In this document: piece by piece, positions 7,501 through 9,157 of the stretch
Layout of the letters: every line of letters starts with the position of its first letter
How positions within the stretch are numbered: position 1 is the stretch's first letter
DNA from: Legionellales bacterium
GTDB lineage: Bacteria > Pseudomonadota > Gammaproteobacteria > Legionellales > Legionellaceae
NCBI GenBank assembly: GCA_020050955.1
Contig: JAGVJT010000094.1
Location: 1-9,157 of the forward strand
Reading direction: 5' to 3'
DNA length: 9,157 bases
Translations under genes and position numbers: made by a program
The notes under the pieces: model-generated
Databases searched by the model: none
The model's input: the letters and a program-made list of their open reading frames with translations, nothing else
Told to the model about the DNA's origin: nothing

Positions 7501-7544
7501 ATCTTATGTTGCACCTTCATGCTTATTTATATCTCCAATGATAC

Positions 7545-9157
7545 TCATGCATTCATCAATAATTGATTGATGCGGTGCACAAAATCAACAGGGTTATCCA
7601 ATTGACCACCTTCCGCTAAAACAGCCTGTTGGAACAAAACTTCAACCCATTGTGCAAACAGCGCATCATCTTGAATATCATGCAATCGCTTAATTAGCGC
7701 ATGTGTTGGGTTAATTTCCAAAATCGGTAGTGATTTTGGCAGTTGCTGACCTGTTGCTTGTAAAATACGTTGCATTTCCAAGCCCATGTCTTGCTCATCA
7801 GCTACCACACAAGCAGGCGAGTCAGTCAATCGAGTTGTAACTTGAACTGCTTTAACACGCGCATTTAAAATGTCTTGCATTTGTTTTAGCAAAGGCGCCA
7901 TGCTTTGTTCTTGTTCCTTGACATCACTCGCATCAGCATCGTCAAAATCGACTTTTCCTTTGCTAATGGATTGCCATTTTTTACCTTCGTACTCACCTAA
8001 ATAGCCCACTAACCACTCATCAATACGATCACTCAACAAGATAACTTCGATGCCTTTCTTCTTAAAGATCTCAAGATGTGGACTATTTTTAGCCGCATTA
8101 TAGCTTGATGCTGTAACGTAATAAATTTTATCTTGCCCTTCTTTCATGCGAGCAACATAATCCGCCAATGTCACCGTTTGTTTTTCAGAGTTATTATTAG
8201 TGGTTGTGAATCGTAATAATCCTGCAATCGCATCACGATTTGCAAAGTCTTCGACAGGCCCTTCTTTCAACACGAGTCCAAACGCATCCCAGAATTTTTG
8301 ATACATATCAGGATCATGCTTGCTTGTTTTTTCCAACATCGAAAGCACGCGTTTTGTACAAGCAGAGCGAATACTTTCAACTTGTTTATTATCTTGTAAC
8401 AATTCACGAGACACGTTTAACGGTAAATCGCTTGCATCCACGATTCCTTTAATGAATCGAAGGTAACGTGGTAAAAATTGTGCTGCGTCATCCATGATAA
8501 ACACACGTTTAACATACAATTTTAAGCCGTTTTTTGCATCTTGCTGCCATAAATCATAAGGTGCATGCGCAGGAACATAAAGCAAGCTCACGTAGTCTTG
8601 TTTTCCTTCTACATGATTATGTGACCACGTGAGTGGATCTTGATGATCATGCGAGATATGTTTATACAATGTTTTATATTCTTCATCTGAAATTTCAGAT
8701 TTTTGGAGTGTCCAAAGTGCAGTTGCTTTATTAACAGTTTCAAGTTCTGTCGTTGCTTCAGCGTCTTTTTCATCATGATTAGTTTTCTTCATCACGATAG
8801 GCCAGCAAATATGATCAGAGTATTTTGTGACAAGGCTACGTAATCGCCAATCACTCAAAAAATCATCAGTTTCTTCTTGTTTAAGATGCAACGTAATGCG
8901 TGTACCACGTTCTGTTTTCGTTTGATTTGCAATGGTGAACTCACCTTCACCAGCCGACTCCCAAATAATACCCTCTTCAGCTAAAGCACCCGCTTTTCGA
9001 CTTTCAACCGTGACTTTATCTGCTACGATAAATGCTGAATAGAAACCAACACCAAATTGACCAATCAATTGAGAGTCTCGTGCTTGTTCGCCAGACAATT
9101 GGCTTAAGAATTCTTTTGTGCCTGATTTTGCAATTGTTCCTAAATTTTCAACCGCTT
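7545..9157 (-). CDS. htpG: Molecular chaperone HtpG (bacterial Hsp90), 5'-truncated
   Basis: HtpG is the ATP-driven dimeric Hsp90 chaperone of the cytoplasm, acting with DnaK on client proteins under stress. The frame stays open to the right edge: 536 residues are visible, beginning [16 protein letters not shown]. About 90 N-terminal residues, including the catalytic glutamate and the DxGxG ATP motif, are outside the window. Visible are the ATP-lid motif GQFGVGF (residues 32-38 of the visible part), the end of the N-domain GTRITLHLK (84-92), the middle-domain signature [12 protein letters not shown] (242-253) with the conserved arginine, and the C-terminal dimerisation domain ending near LLMNA. 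A methionine-like start at 9098 is actually a TTG inside the conserved region, so it is not the gene start. The gene is first in a tight run with the SNF2 and coaE genes. Its promoter, where heat-shock control would be read, is outside the window. Confidence 0.98.
   Translation of the reverse strand, partial: AVENLGTIAKSGTKEFLSQLSGEQARDSQLIGQFGVGFYSAFIVADKVTVESRKAGALAEEGIIWESAGEGEFTIANQTKTERGTRITLHLKQEETDDFLSDWRLRSLVTKYSDHICWPIVMKKTNHDEKDAEATTELETVNKATALWTLQKSEISDEEYKTLYKHISHDHQDPLTWSHNHVEGKQDYVSLLYVPAHAPYDLWQQDAKNGLKLYVKRVFIMDDAAQFLPRYLRFIKGIVDASDLPLNVSRELLQDNKQVESIRSACTKRVLSMLEKTSKHDPDMYQKFWDAFGLVLKEGPVEDFANRDAIAGLLRFTTTNNNSEKQTVTLADYVARMKEGQDKIYYVTASSYNAAKNSPHLEIFKKKGIEVILLSDRIDEWLVGYLGEYEGKKWQSISKGKVDFDDADASDVKEQEQSMAPLLKQMQDILNARVKAVQVTTRLTDSPACVVADEQDMGLEMQRILQATGQQLPKSLPILEINPTHALIKRLHDIQDDALFAQWVEVLFQQAVLAEGGQLDNPVDFVHRINQLLMNA

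Noticed and set aside
9096..9098. Possible htpG start here, giving a 517-residue protein
   Set aside because: The codon is TTG inside the conserved Hsp90 N-domain. The frame continues upstream with [11 protein letters not shown] to the window edge, so the true start lies outside.
1..9157. A defence system, prophage, integrative element, CRISPR array or biosynthetic cluster
   Set aside because: Every gene is a recognised conserved chromosomal gene on one strand with uniform base use. No transposase, integrase, toxin-antitoxin pair, regular spaced repeat or attachment-site duplication was found. The SNF2 protein lacks the phospholipase or methyltransferase partners of known defence islands.

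Overview
The window is an ordinary chromosomal housekeeping segment from a moderately AT-rich gammaproteobacterium. The ClpA, ClpS and NADP-dependent isocitrate dehydrogenase proteins align, from memory, almost residue for residue with the Escherichia coli proteins. The AT-rich base use and the REP-like intergenic sequence would fit a Legionellales or Coxiellaceae-like lineage. That placement is an inference from general impression and was not tested.

All seven genes lie on the minus strand, so transcription runs from high to low coordinates. The order is: htpG (Hsp90 chaperone, its first ~90 codons lie beyond 9157), a compact SWIM-SNF2 helicase, coaE (dephospho-CoA kinase), a 221-base gap, icd, a terminator-like hairpin, clpS, clpA, a strong terminator, a 226-base gap carrying a hairpin, and the first 51 codons of a family 2 glycosyltransferase that leaves the window at position 1. 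No plus-strand gene is credible. No rRNA, tRNA, CRISPR array, insertion sequence or phage gene was seen.

The genes form probable transcription units. htpG, the SNF2 gene and coaE are spaced 44 and 18 bases apart and look like one operon. icd appears to have its own sigma-70-like promoter with an extended -10 element and its own 3' hairpin. clpS and clpA are 32 bases apart and form the usual adaptor-unfoldase pair, in which ClpS delivers N-degron proteins to ClpAP. Together with HtpG, the window is rich in protein quality-control genes, alongside one TCA-cycle enzyme and the last step of coenzyme A synthesis.

Two start codons are revised: clpS most likely starts at the ATG at 3000 and coaE at the ATG at 5265. 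In both cases the Shine-Dalgarno sequence fits the inner ATG and not the longest frame. The non-coding gaps hold the less obvious signals: a degenerate REP-like palindrome and an inverted plus direct repeat cluster upstream of icd, a duplicated three-block sequence upstream of clpS, and a hairpin with a strong SD-like run upstream of the glycosyltransferase. No new multi-gene system was recognised.
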